Origin: Mucilaginibacter sp.
Lineage (GTDB): Bacteria; Bacteroidota; Bacteroidia; Sphingobacteriales; Sphingobacteriaceae
NCBI GenBank assembly: GCA_019235595.1
Contig: JAFAKI010000318.1
Coordinates: forward strand, 1-8,591
Direction of reading: 5' to 3'
Length of the DNA: 8,591 nt
Every line of letters starts with the position of its first letter. The first letter of the stretch is position 1. The notes beneath the pieces were generated by a model that did no database searches, had not been told where the DNA came from, and saw only the letters and a program-made list of their open reading frames with translations. Of the stretch, positions 1-5,314 are shown in pieces. The translations under genes were made by a program, and so were the position numbers.

Positions 1-278
1 TTTGAGTTATAATTCGGGTCACTGCGTGCAATGCGCATCTTGAAATAATAATCAACATTGCGGACAGGTTTGATCACGAATGATGCGAAGCCATAGCCAA
101 CTAATGCCGTGGGAGGTATCCATGTCCACGTTTTGCTATGTAAGTGCTCAACCGTATCCGGCACTTCGGTAATATTATTTTTAATTGTGCTGGTTTGGGT
201 TTTTTTGCCGGTATCCGGAATTTCTGCACTTGTTTTAAGTGTAATTAAACACAATAAAATAAATACAATATTTTTCAC
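1..278 (-). CDS. Probable PAP2-family phosphatase, N-terminal fragment (runs off the window)
   Basis: The minus strand is open from a GTG at 276-278 to the window edge (92 codons, no stop). The in-frame codon series upstream reaches a TAA within a few codons and no in-frame ATG precedes it, so GTG is the best start. The product starts with a lysine and a hydrophobic stretch (KNIVFILLCLITL) followed by SA, which looks like a signal peptide. A Thr/Lys-rich linker follows, then HSKTWTWIPP, GYGFASF and VRNVDYYFK near residues 50-82. This order resembles the N-terminus of Bacteroidota type-2 phosphatidic acid phosphatases, where a short periplasmic lead and a helix precede the catalytic core. The catalytic motifs would lie beyond the window, so the family call is resemblance only. 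A 5-bp inverted repeat, GGGTA/TACCC (279-293), abuts the start codon and could limit initiation. Confidence 0.6.
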   Translation of the reverse strand, partial: MKNIVFILLCLITLKTSAEIPDTGKKTQTSTIKNNITEVPDTVEHLHSKTWTWIPPTALVGYGFASFVIKPVRNVDYYFKMRIARSDPNYNS

Positions 279-334
279 GGGTAGATTTTACCCTAATTAA
301 CATCGCCCGGGCAGGGTTTGTTTACATTGGCTTA

Positions 335-520
335 ATGGTGGGAATGGTTGATTAAGTTAAGTGGTTGATTAGGTTGGATTTGTTGTAATGGTTGTAGCGG
401 TTATAAAAGTTGTAGAGGTTGGCAAACGTTTTTTCCTCAATTAACTTAATCTAACTCAATCAACTTAATCCAACCCAATCAACTAACTTTACAACCTTAC
501 AACTTTTCAACCTTTCAACG
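335..520. repeat. Interleaved short-unit repeat, G/T/A-rich arm followed by G-free arm
   Basis: The top strand from about 340 to 422 is made of degenerate GTTGATTAAGTT units and then GTTGTAATGGTTG-type units, with almost no C. From about 435 to 519 it switches to the complementary units, AACTTAATCAAC and then ACAACCTTAC/TTCAACCTTTC, with no G at all. The order is X-Y-X'-Y', not the nested X-Y-Y'-X' of a simple hairpin, so the two stems would interleave. The G-free arm runs to within 7 nt of the flavin reductase start codon and so forms most of its proximal 5' leader. Related tracts occur at 7577-7776 and 8220-8327. A perfect 8-bp GC palindrome, GCCCGGGC (305-312), lies just to the left of the tract. 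Confidence 0.75.
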
Positions 521-526
521 ACAGAA

Positions 527-1414
527 ATGCTAACACTCGACATAAAAGACCTCACCATACCCGATCTGCATAATTATCTGCAACATGCCATCGCTCCACG
601 CCCCATCTGTTTTGCCTCGACGGTGGATAGCGAGGGAAATGGCAACCTGAGCCCTTTCAGCTTTTTTAATTTGTTTGGTACCAATCCGCCTACCTGTGTG
701 TTTTCGCCGTCGCGTAGGGTGAGGGACAATACCATCAAGCATACATTGGAAAATATTTTGGAAGTGCCCGAGTGCGTGATCAATATTGTGACATACGATA
801 TGGTGCAGCAGACCTCGCTGGCCAGTGTGGAATACCCAAAGGGAGTAAATGAGTTTATCAAGTCGGGATTTACACCCATTCCATCAGTAATGGTGAAGCC
901 GCCCCGTGTAGCTGAATCGCCGGTACAGATGGAGTGTTTGGTGAAAGAAGTAAAACCGTTGGGTGATGGTCCGGGTGCAGGCAATTTGGTGATTGCCGAA
1001 ATAAAGCTGATTCACGTCGATGAAAAAATTCTGGATGACAATGGCAAAATAGATCAGCAAAAACTGGAACTGGTAGCTCGTTTGGGTGGCGACTGGTACT
1101 GCCGCGTTACAAAAGATAACCTGTTTAAAGTAGCCAAGCCTGTGCGCACTATAGGCATTGGGGTGGATAGTATTCCGTATGCCATCCGTAACTCAAAAGT
1201 TTTGACAGGCAATAACCTCGGTCAGTTGGGCAACGTGGAAGCGCTGCCAATAGATGAAGCTATTGACAGCTATAGCCAATCATTCGAAATAAAAGAAATA
1301 CTGGATGCTACCATTGGCGATAATCAGACACGAGAGTTGCAACTACACCTTAAAGCAAAGCAACTGCTGGATGAGGGCAGGGTAGAAGAGGCTTGGAAGG
1401 TGTTGTTGATTTGA
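527..1414 (+). CDS. Flavin reductase family protein (FMN-binding split barrel)
   Basis: The 295-residue product fits the flavin reductase-like domain family (flavoredoxin/FMN split barrel). The N-terminal core spans about residues 15-180 and includes PRPICFASTVD (24-34), LSPFSFFNLFGTNPPT (41-56) and a Ser/Arg-rich segment, SPSRRVRDNT (60-69), positions that in this family line the FMN pocket. A second conserved block is ARLGGDWYCRV (184-194), followed by a C-terminal extension with GIGVDSIP and LTGNNLGQLGNV. Members bind FMN and either reduce it with NAD(P)H or act as FMN-dependent reductases; the substrate here cannot be told. The ATG at 527 has no Shine-Dalgarno sequence, only the G-free repeat leader. 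It stands alone on the plus strand, so the context gives no pathway. Confidence is high for the family and low for any specific reaction. Confidence 0.9.
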   Translation: MLTLDIKDLTIPDLHNYLQHAIAPRPICFASTVDSEGNGNLSPFSFFNLFGTNPPTCVFSPSRRVRDNTIKHTLENILEVPECVINIVTYDMVQQTSLASVEYPKGVNEFIKSGFTPIPSVMVKPPRVAESPVQMECLVKEVKPLGDGPGAGNLVIAEIKLIHVDEKILDDNGKIDQQKLELVARLGGDWYCRVTKDNLFKVAKPVRTIGIGVDSIPYAIRNSKVLTGNNLGQLGNVEALPIDEAIDSYSQSFEIKEILDATIGDNQTRELQLHLKAKQLLDEGRVEEAWKVLLI

Positions 1415-1430
1415 GAAAATCATTTAAACC

Positions 1431-1468
1431 GGTCTTTGCGAGGAATGAAGCAATCTCCGAACTATACA
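1431..1468 (+). repeat. GCGAGG...AAGCAATC palindrome family, half copy
   Basis: The segment reads TCTTTGCGAGGAATGAAGC, then AATCTCCGAACTATACAG. The reverse complement of 7093-7130 matches it over about 37 nt with two substitutions (aatg/aacg and TATACAG/TATGCAG). The partner arm expected about 100 bp downstream is missing, so this is a truncated copy of the element seen complete at 6998-7131. The extended similarity past the palindromic core (CCGAACTAT-CAG) shows shared descent rather than a chance palindrome. Confidence 0.75.
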
Positions 1469-1492
1469 GGGCGAAGATGCAGCCATTCAAAG

Positions 1493-1598
1493 TTCCCCTC
1501 TTGGGAGGGGGCGCGTAAGATTGTGTAGTGGCTGGGGTGGGTTTCTGCGCCATGCTGTCCTGCTGAATAACACACCCCTGCCCCTCTCAAGAGGGGAA
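1493..1598. repeat. Paired CCCCTC-GAGGGG hairpins in inverted orientation
   Basis: TTCCCCTCTTGGGAGGGG at 1493-1510 is itself a hairpin (CCCCTC/GAGGGG). It recurs as its reverse complement at 1581-1598 with one mismatch (TTCCCCTCTTGAGAGGGG). The flanks also correspond: GGCTGGGGTGGGTT on the left answers AACACACCCCTGCC on the right. Two small hairpins therefore sit at the ends of a roughly 106-bp inverted repeat, the usual look of a REP doublet or a small non-coding mobile unit. Confidence 0.7.
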
Positions 1599-1600
1599 TT

Positions 1601-1630
1601 TGTTTTGTTTCGTTCGTTATTGTGTAACAG
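1601..1630 (+). repeat. GTTTCGTTC motif, copy related to 7138-7167
   Basis: These 30 nt start with TGTTTTGTTTCGTTCG and end in GTGTAACAG. They match 7138-7167 at 28 of 30 positions without gaps. The left half also resembles the left arm of the 70-bp hairpin elements at 7303 and 8331 (GTTCTGTTTCGTTC, then TATTTTGT). A weak GTTTC/GAAAC stem with the bases near 1640 is possible. Confidence 0.6.
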
Positions 1631-1746
1631 TTAGGGGTGAAACGCCATCGGACCTCATAACGGCCTTTATGATGGGGTGCTGAAACAAGTTCATTATGAC
1701 AAATTAAAATCATTCCGAAATCGAAATTCCGACTTCCGCATTCAAA

Positions 1747-2493
1747 CTAAATTCCCAAAACCTGCTTAAGCTTTGCATACCCAGTTTTACTTACCGGTAT
1801 TTTAGCGCCTGATTTAAGTATGGCTATGTGGGCATCTTTTTCGTATGGGTCGATGCGGGTAATATCCTGTATTTTGATGATGTAGGAGCGGTGCACACGT
1901 ACAAACTGGTCGGCGTCAAGGGTTTGCTCGAAGAAGCTCATGGTCTTGTTTTTTAGGAATGAACCTTCTTTGGTGTGAACGCTTACATAGTCGTCATCGG
2001 CCTCGAGATATTCAACATCGGCTACAGGGATAATCTTAACCTTAGTGCCTGTCTTTACTACGATACGCTCATGCTGGGCAGGAGATTGTGCCGCAGATTC
2101 CAGTAAGCTTTCGGTTTGTTTGGCGGGTTGCTCCACCGGTTTTTGAGCCAGGTATTTTTCTACGGCCTTGTTAAAACGATCCTTGCTGAACGGTTTCAGC
2201 AGATAATCAACCGCATGGGTTTCAAAAGCTTTAATGGCATATTCATCAAAGGCTGTGGTGAATATAACCGCTGGCGGATTTTCAACCAGCTCCAGCATTT
2301 CAAAGCCGTTTATTTTAGGCATTTGCACGTCGAGGAAGATCATGTCGGGCTGGTGCTGCTGGATAGCTTTAAGGCCTTCAAAGCCATCGTTACATTCGCC
2401 TAATACTTCAATACTATCTTTAAAATCCTGCAAATATTCGAGTACAACCATGCGTGCCAAAGGTTCATCATCAATTAGTAATACTCGCTTCAT
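1747..2493 (-). CDS. LytTR-family response regulator of the LiaF-like operon
   Basis: The 248-residue protein has a receiver domain (about 1-115) and a LytTR DNA-binding domain (about 142-247), joined by a Gln/Ala-rich linker. The receiver shows the acidic pair D8-D9, phospho-acceptor D55 in FLDVQMP, T79/T80 and K100 in LLKPF, so all phosphotransfer residues are present. The LytTR part shows YLEADDDYVSVHT (162-174), FVRVHRSYII (197-206) and IPVSKTGYAKLK (232-243), standard for this fold, which binds direct repeats through beta-strand contacts. Its ATG overlaps the stop of the kinase gene in the tetranucleotide ATGA (2490-2493), so translation is probably coupled and the two are a cognate pair. 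Likely targets visible in this window are the 21-bp-spaced repeats at 4449-4500 and 6891-6942. Family assignment is firm; the targets are inferred. Confidence 0.96.
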   Translation of the reverse strand: MKRVLLIDDEPLARMVVLEYLQDFKDSIEVLGECNDGFEGLKAIQQHQPDMIFLDVQMPKINGFEMLELVENPPAVIFTTAFDEYAIKAFETHAVDYLLKPFSKDRFNKAVEKYLAQKPVEQPAKQTESLLESAAQSPAQHERIVVKTGTKVKIIPVADVEYLEADDDYVSVHTKEGSFLKNKTMSFFEQTLDADQFVRVHRSYIIKIQDITRIDPYEKDAHIAILKSGAKIPVSKTGYAKLKQVLGI

Positions 2494-3524
2494 ACTTGTG
2501 GGATTTTAATAATTGTTGTAAAGATATTATCATTTGCGTGAGTTTCAACAAGGTCGGTACGGGCATACAACAAATCGAGCCTTCTTTGAACCCCGCTCAG
2601 GCCAAATCCGGTGCCTTTTCTTGGTCGTGCAGTAGTAGGGTCGTATGGGTTTTGGATCATGATGATCAGGTAGTTATCATCCCATTCAGCACGGATGCTT
2701 ACGGTTACGGCTTCGGTGGTGTCATACAAACCAAATTTTATCGCATTTTCTACAATCGGCTGTAATATCATCGGCGGCAGCTTACATTCCTGGCATTTGC
2801 TATCACAACTGATCTCCGTCATTAAGCGGTGACCGAAACGAACCTTCTCGATATCCAGATACAATTGCAGGTGCGCCAATTCCTCGGTCAAGGTCACATT
2901 CTGCTGATCGTCTTTCTTTAAAGTCCCCCTGAGAAAGTCTGAAAGCTGGTGGATCATCATGCGTGCCTGGTCGGGTTTAAAGCCAATCAGCGCATTAATG
3001 GAGTTCAAACTATTAAACAAAAAGTGTGGCTGAAGTTGCTGACGAAGATTGTATAACTCCGCATCACGAGCAAGTTTTTCGGCTTCGGCCTTTCGTTTGT
3101 CGTTCTCTTTCTGATCAAGCCTGGAATAGTAGATCATGCTGACCATTGCCATCCAGCCCACCGCGAGGAAGTCGGTAAATAAACGTATGGTAACCGATTG
3201 GATAACGAAATTCGAGTAAACGGTATTGTTAGCAATATAGGGCAATATCCAGCGGCTACCAAAAGCGCAGGCCGCGGCAAGAGCAGCGCACCAAATTAAT
3301 ATATTGATGTAACTGCCTTTACCGGGTTGGAAATAACGCAGGTTATTGTTGATGAGCCAGCACGCCGCACCAAGCAACGCCGAACTGATAACACCATCTA
3401 ACAGGGCAATAAACCAGGTGAAACCGAAGCCATGGACCAAATAAGTCAATAGCGCGGCCCATATAAGGCCACCCACTAAAAACGCGGCGCGTATTCCAGA
3501 AAATGTTAGCTGTGAACTTGCCAA
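2490..3524 (-). CDS. LytS/YehU-type sensor histidine kinase
   Basis: The 344-residue inner-membrane kinase has four predicted membrane helices (about 12-31, 35-58, 73-90, 112-133), a charged coiled segment (136-163), the His_kinase domain with phospho-accepting H167 in QLQPHFLFNSLNSI, the N-box PIVENAIKFG (256-265, N260) and the glycine box GTGFGLSGVQ (304-313). There is no large extracytoplasmic sensor domain, so signal input probably comes through the membrane region or a partner such as the LiaF-like protein encoded 42 nt upstream. The start is an unusual TTG (3522-3524): an in-frame TAA lies three codons upstream and the next Met comes after about 120 residues, past most of the membrane region. 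Three cysteines, C240, C244 and C247, cluster just before the N-box. The stop overlaps the regulator start by 4 nt. Confidence 0.95.
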   Translation of the reverse strand: MASSQLTFSGIRAAFLVGGLIWAALLTYLVHGFGFTWFIALLDGVISSALLGAACWLINNNLRYFQPGKGSYINILIWCAALAAACAFGSRWILPYIANNTVYSNFVIQSVTIRLFTDFLAVGWMAMVSMIYYSRLDQKENDKRKAEAEKLARDAELYNLRQQLQPHFLFNSLNSINALIGFKPDQARMMIHQLSDFLRGTLKKDDQQNVTLTEELAHLQLYLDIEKVRFGHRLMTEISCDSKCQECKLPPMILQPIVENAIKFGLYDTTEAVTVSIRAEWDDNYLIIMIQNPYDPTTARPRKGTGFGLSGVQRRLDLLYARTDLVETHANDNIFTTIIKIPQV

Positions 3525-3566
3525 AACTGGTTATTAAGGTTTATAAATAGGTATTTGTTATTTATT

Positions 3567-4385
3567 CTAATAGCTGCGGATGTCGATCCCCGCAAAGATG
3601 GATACTCCTTTGAGCACCAGTATTTTCTCATTACCTATAGCGGTTGATCGTATCCTTTTATCATCCACGCTGGCAAATACTGCGGCAATATCAGATACCA
3701 CCTGCCAGTTGGATGGAACGACAATCTTGGTGCCGCCAAATATCTGGGTAATGTCGAGCACTATTCTGCCATTAATGTCGGCCTGTGTAAGATCGAGCTC
3801 GGCGCCGCCAAAAATATTAACGATTTCGCCGCCTTTAAAGTCTTTGGCGAGGATAGTCTTTTTTACACCGCCGAATACGGAAACAGCATCCAGGTAATCA
3901 TCACCATAAGAGTGTTTGTATTTGCTTGATGAGAAATCCCACTGATTAGCCTGATTAGCATCATTAGGGCTATTCGGATCAGTAGAAGGAGGTGCTTGCG
4001 TTTGGCTCTGTTGCCATTTTTCCCACTCAGCTTTATGTTTGTCCCACCTGTTTCCGCGTCTTAATATCATCCATAATCCGAATATGATGATACACAGCGG
4101 CCACGTGATCTTTCCGGCATCGTAATGAGGGAAAGCTTCGTTCGACAGCCAAATTACGCCTATCAATACCATTATCAGCCAGCCCGAGTTTCTGAAATGA
4201 TGTTTAGCACCGGTATACACCCCAATCGCAATTAACCCCATAGGCCAGCTTATCAGCCATCCCGGAAAAAAGAAAAAGTCTAACTGGTGCACCAGCAGTA
4301 CCAGGCCTACAATCAGCAAAATGATGCCGGCGAGTGCCTTATTGTTGCGGGGCTTATTATTTTCAAAATTTATATCGTTGTCCAT
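3567..4385 (-). CDS. LiaF-like membrane protein (DUF5668 N-terminal helices plus LiaF C-terminal domain)
   Basis: This 272-residue protein is first in the operon. Residues 16-109 hold four membrane helices with the DUF5668/LiaI-LiaF-like signature (QLDFFFFPGWLISWP, IGVYTGAKHHFRNSGW, ITWP). A hydrophilic Gln/Asn/Pro-rich linker (115-155) leads to a C-terminal domain with five spaced [IV]F[GA][GS] turns (FGG 171-173, 192-194, 216-218; FAS 237-239; FAG 264-266), suggesting a repetitive beta structure like the LiaF C-terminus. In Firmicutes, LiaF inhibits the LiaS kinase and responds to cell-wall-active antibiotics. Here the neighbours are a LytS-type kinase and a LytTR regulator, so a sensing or inhibitory role toward that kinase is inferred. 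The upstream region carries a Bacteroidota -7 box and three phased direct repeats. The N-terminal half is paralogous to the protein at 6474-6833. Confidence 0.9.
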   Translation of the reverse strand: MDNDINFENNKPRNNKALAGIILLIVGLVLLVHQLDFFFFPGWLISWPMGLIAIGVYTGAKHHFRNSGWLIMVLIGVIWLSNEAFPHYDAGKITWPLCIIIFGLWMILRRGNRWDKHKAEWEKWQQSQTQAPPSTDPNSPNDANQANQWDFSSSKYKHSYGDDYLDAVSVFGGVKKTILAKDFKGGEIVNIFGGAELDLTQADINGRIVLDITQIFGGTKIVVPSNWQVVSDIAAVFASVDDKRIRSTAIGNEKILVLKGVSIFAGIDIRSY

Positions 4386-4413
4386 GCTATTCGTCGCAAA
4401 TTAAAATCATATT

Positions 4414-4449
4414 CAAAACTAAGGTAATACCTGCCGCTAACCTATCAAA
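4414..4449 (-). promoter_or_regulatory. Promoter of the LiaF-like operon (Bacteroidota type)
   Basis: On the minus strand, TAGTTTTG (4421 to 4414) is a perfect match to the TAnnTTTG -7 consensus and lies 28 nt before the start codon. A TTTG at 4449-4446 could be the -33 box, but the 24-nt spacer is somewhat long, so an activator may compensate. The identical octamer serves the paralogous gene at 6856-6863. Confidence 0.6.
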
Positions 4450-4500
4450 TATTGGTGATATTAGCTAACATATCGGTGAGCGGATATAAAATGTCGGTGA
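4449..4500 (-). promoter_or_regulatory. Triple 21-bp-phased direct repeat, candidate LytTR operator
   Basis: On the minus strand three 10-mers begin at 4500, 4479 and 4458: TCACCGACAT, TCACCGATAT, TCACCAATAT. Both steps are exactly 21 bp. The last copy begins 37 bp upstream of the -7 box and its 3' end touches the possible -33 TTTG, the position expected for an activator site. Known LytTR regulators (AgrA, ComE, VirR, AlgR) bind direct repeats of about 9 bp spaced about 21 bp apart, and this operon encodes such a regulator. No fourth copy is found one step up or down. The arrangement is seen directly; the binding protein is inferred. Confidence 0.75.
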
Positions 4501-4531
4501 AAAAGTTTCACTGTGCCTCATTAAATATAAT

Positions 4532-4601
4532 AGAGCGCTGGTTTAAGAGTTCAGCGCAGCGCTCTTAAATCCAACAGGAAAATGGAGGACTCTGTCCGGT
4601 T
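4532..4601 (+). repeat. Left end of the RAYT element: competing hairpins plus GGAGGACT arm
   Basis: Two mutually exclusive perfect stems overlap here: AGAGCGCTG (4532-4540) with CAGCGCTCT (4557-4565), and TTTAAGAG (4542-4549) with CTCTTAAA (4562-4569). They are followed by GGAGGACTCTGTCCGG (4584-4599). The whole stretch from 4540 corresponds to the reverse complement of the right end (5219-5277). Confidence 0.75.
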
Positions 4602-4643
4602 CCATGTGCACACATTTGTTATATTTACCACAAATACCTAAAC

Positions 4644-5198
4644 ATGGCTACAAGATATCGCTTTGGCGACGACGAAAAACCTCATTTCATTACTTCTTCA
4701 GTTATTAATTGGGTAGATGTTTTTTCCAGGGAGACTTATAAACAAATTTTGGTTGAGAGTTTGCAATACTGCATCGACAACAAAGGCCTTCGTTTACATG
4801 CCTGGGTAATTATGAGTAATCATGTGCACCTGATAGCATCCGCCAGGGAAGGTTACCAACTGGTAAATGTCATCAGAGATTTTAAAAAATTCACGAGTAG
4901 AAACATAATCGATGCAATAAGCAGCAATATCCAGGAAAGCCGAAAGAATTGGATGATTTGGATGTTTAAACGTGCAGCAGAACGAAATGGGAATAATCAT
5001 ACCTATCAGTTCTGGCAACAGGATAATCATCCTATTGAGCTCAGCACAAATCAAATGATGGATCAACGCCTGACCTACACTCACGAAAATCCGGTAACAG
5101 CTGGCTATGTTTGGGAACCCCAACATTATAAGTATAGTAGTGCAATTGATTATTATACTGAACTTACCGGATTATTACCTGTCGAACTATTGGTCTGA
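4644..5198 (+). CDS. REP-associated tyrosine transposase (Y1/HUH family, RAYT)
   Basis: The 184-residue protein has the Y1 transposase fold signatures: FITSSV (15-20), the metal-binding HUH motif in MSNHVHLI (H60 and H62), and a C-terminal helix, LTYTHENPVTAGYV (143-156), whose Y145 aligns with the catalytic tyrosine of E. coli TnpA-REP (before the conserved NPV). The FWQQDNHPIEL segment (123-133) is typical of the Bacteroidota branch of this family. Such enzymes cut and join single-stranded DNA at hairpin foot sequences and are thought to spread REP palindromes. All catalytic residues are present and the frame is intact, so it may be active. It is flanked on both sides by imperfect inverted repeats carrying hairpins, and sits between the LiaF-like operon promoter and the SAM hydrolase gene, in the opposite orientation to both. 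The ATG has no Shine-Dalgarno sequence. Confidence 0.92.
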   Translation: MATRYRFGDDEKPHFITSSVINWVDVFSRETYKQILVESLQYCIDNKGLRLHAWVIMSNHVHLIASAREGYQLVNVIRDFKKFTSRNIIDAISSNIQESRKNWMIWMFKRAAERNGNNHTYQFWQQDNHPIELSTNQMMDQRLTYTHENPVTAGYVWEPQHYKYSSAIDYYTELTGLLPVELLV

Positions 5199-5217
5199 AT
5201 GATATACCTTCTTCAAA

Positions 5218-5297
5218 CCCAGACGCAGTCCTCCTTTTTCATTTTAGATTTAAGTCGCCCTTCGGAAGACTTAAACCAGTAGTTTGACTTAAACCAG
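5218..5297 (-). repeat. Right end of the RAYT element: GGAGGACT arm, TTTAAGTC hairpin, extra direct repeat
   Basis: Read on the minus strand, GGAGGACTGCGTCTGG (5234-5219) matches the left-end arm at 13 of 16 positions. The hairpin TTTAAGTC (5249-5256)/GACTTAAA (5268-5275) occupies the same relative place as the left-end hairpin. The outer arm is repeated once more as a direct repeat, GACTTAAACCAG at 5268-5279 and 5286-5297, ending 17 bp short of the SAM hydrolase stop codon. Confidence 0.75.
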
Positions 5298-5314
5298 AAT
5301 GTGGGTTAAATGCT

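Larger units (their letters stand above)
1415..1746. other. Gene-free spacer: mosaic of palindromic repeat fragments
   Basis: No credible gene lies in this 332-bp interval. It holds, in order: a half-copy of the GCGAGG...AAGCAATC family (1431-1468), a pair of CCCCTC hairpins (1493-1598), a TGTTTTGTTTCGTTCG motif (1601-1630), and a GCTGAAACAAGTTCA fragment (1679-1693). The last resembles a CTGAACTTGTTTCAG palindrome common in many bacterial genomes, with one arm degraded. A short CCGAAAT/CGAAATT-rich tract follows at 1713-1735. I see no clear terminator for either the flavin reductase gene or the response regulator gene, which converge on this spacer. Confidence 0.7.

Noticed and set aside
530..984. 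Two long minus-strand open frames opposite the flavin reductase gene
   Set aside because: They are antisense shadows; the proteins have no domain pattern, while the plus-strand frame shows clear family motifs along its full length.
1350..1713. Minus-strand open frames of 67 and 83 codons between the flavin reductase and regulator genes
   Set aside because: They run through repeat fragments and hairpins; the composition is that of the repeats, not of a protein.
4610..4643. TATATTTA upstream of the RAYT gene as a -7 box
   Set aside because: It does not end in TTTG and no spaced -33 TTTG is visible, so the promoter call is too weak to list.
5249..5275. Terminator for the RAYT gene or for the SAM hydrolase gene
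   Set aside because: The stem is AT-rich and no T-tract follows on either strand; the position fits the transposon end better.
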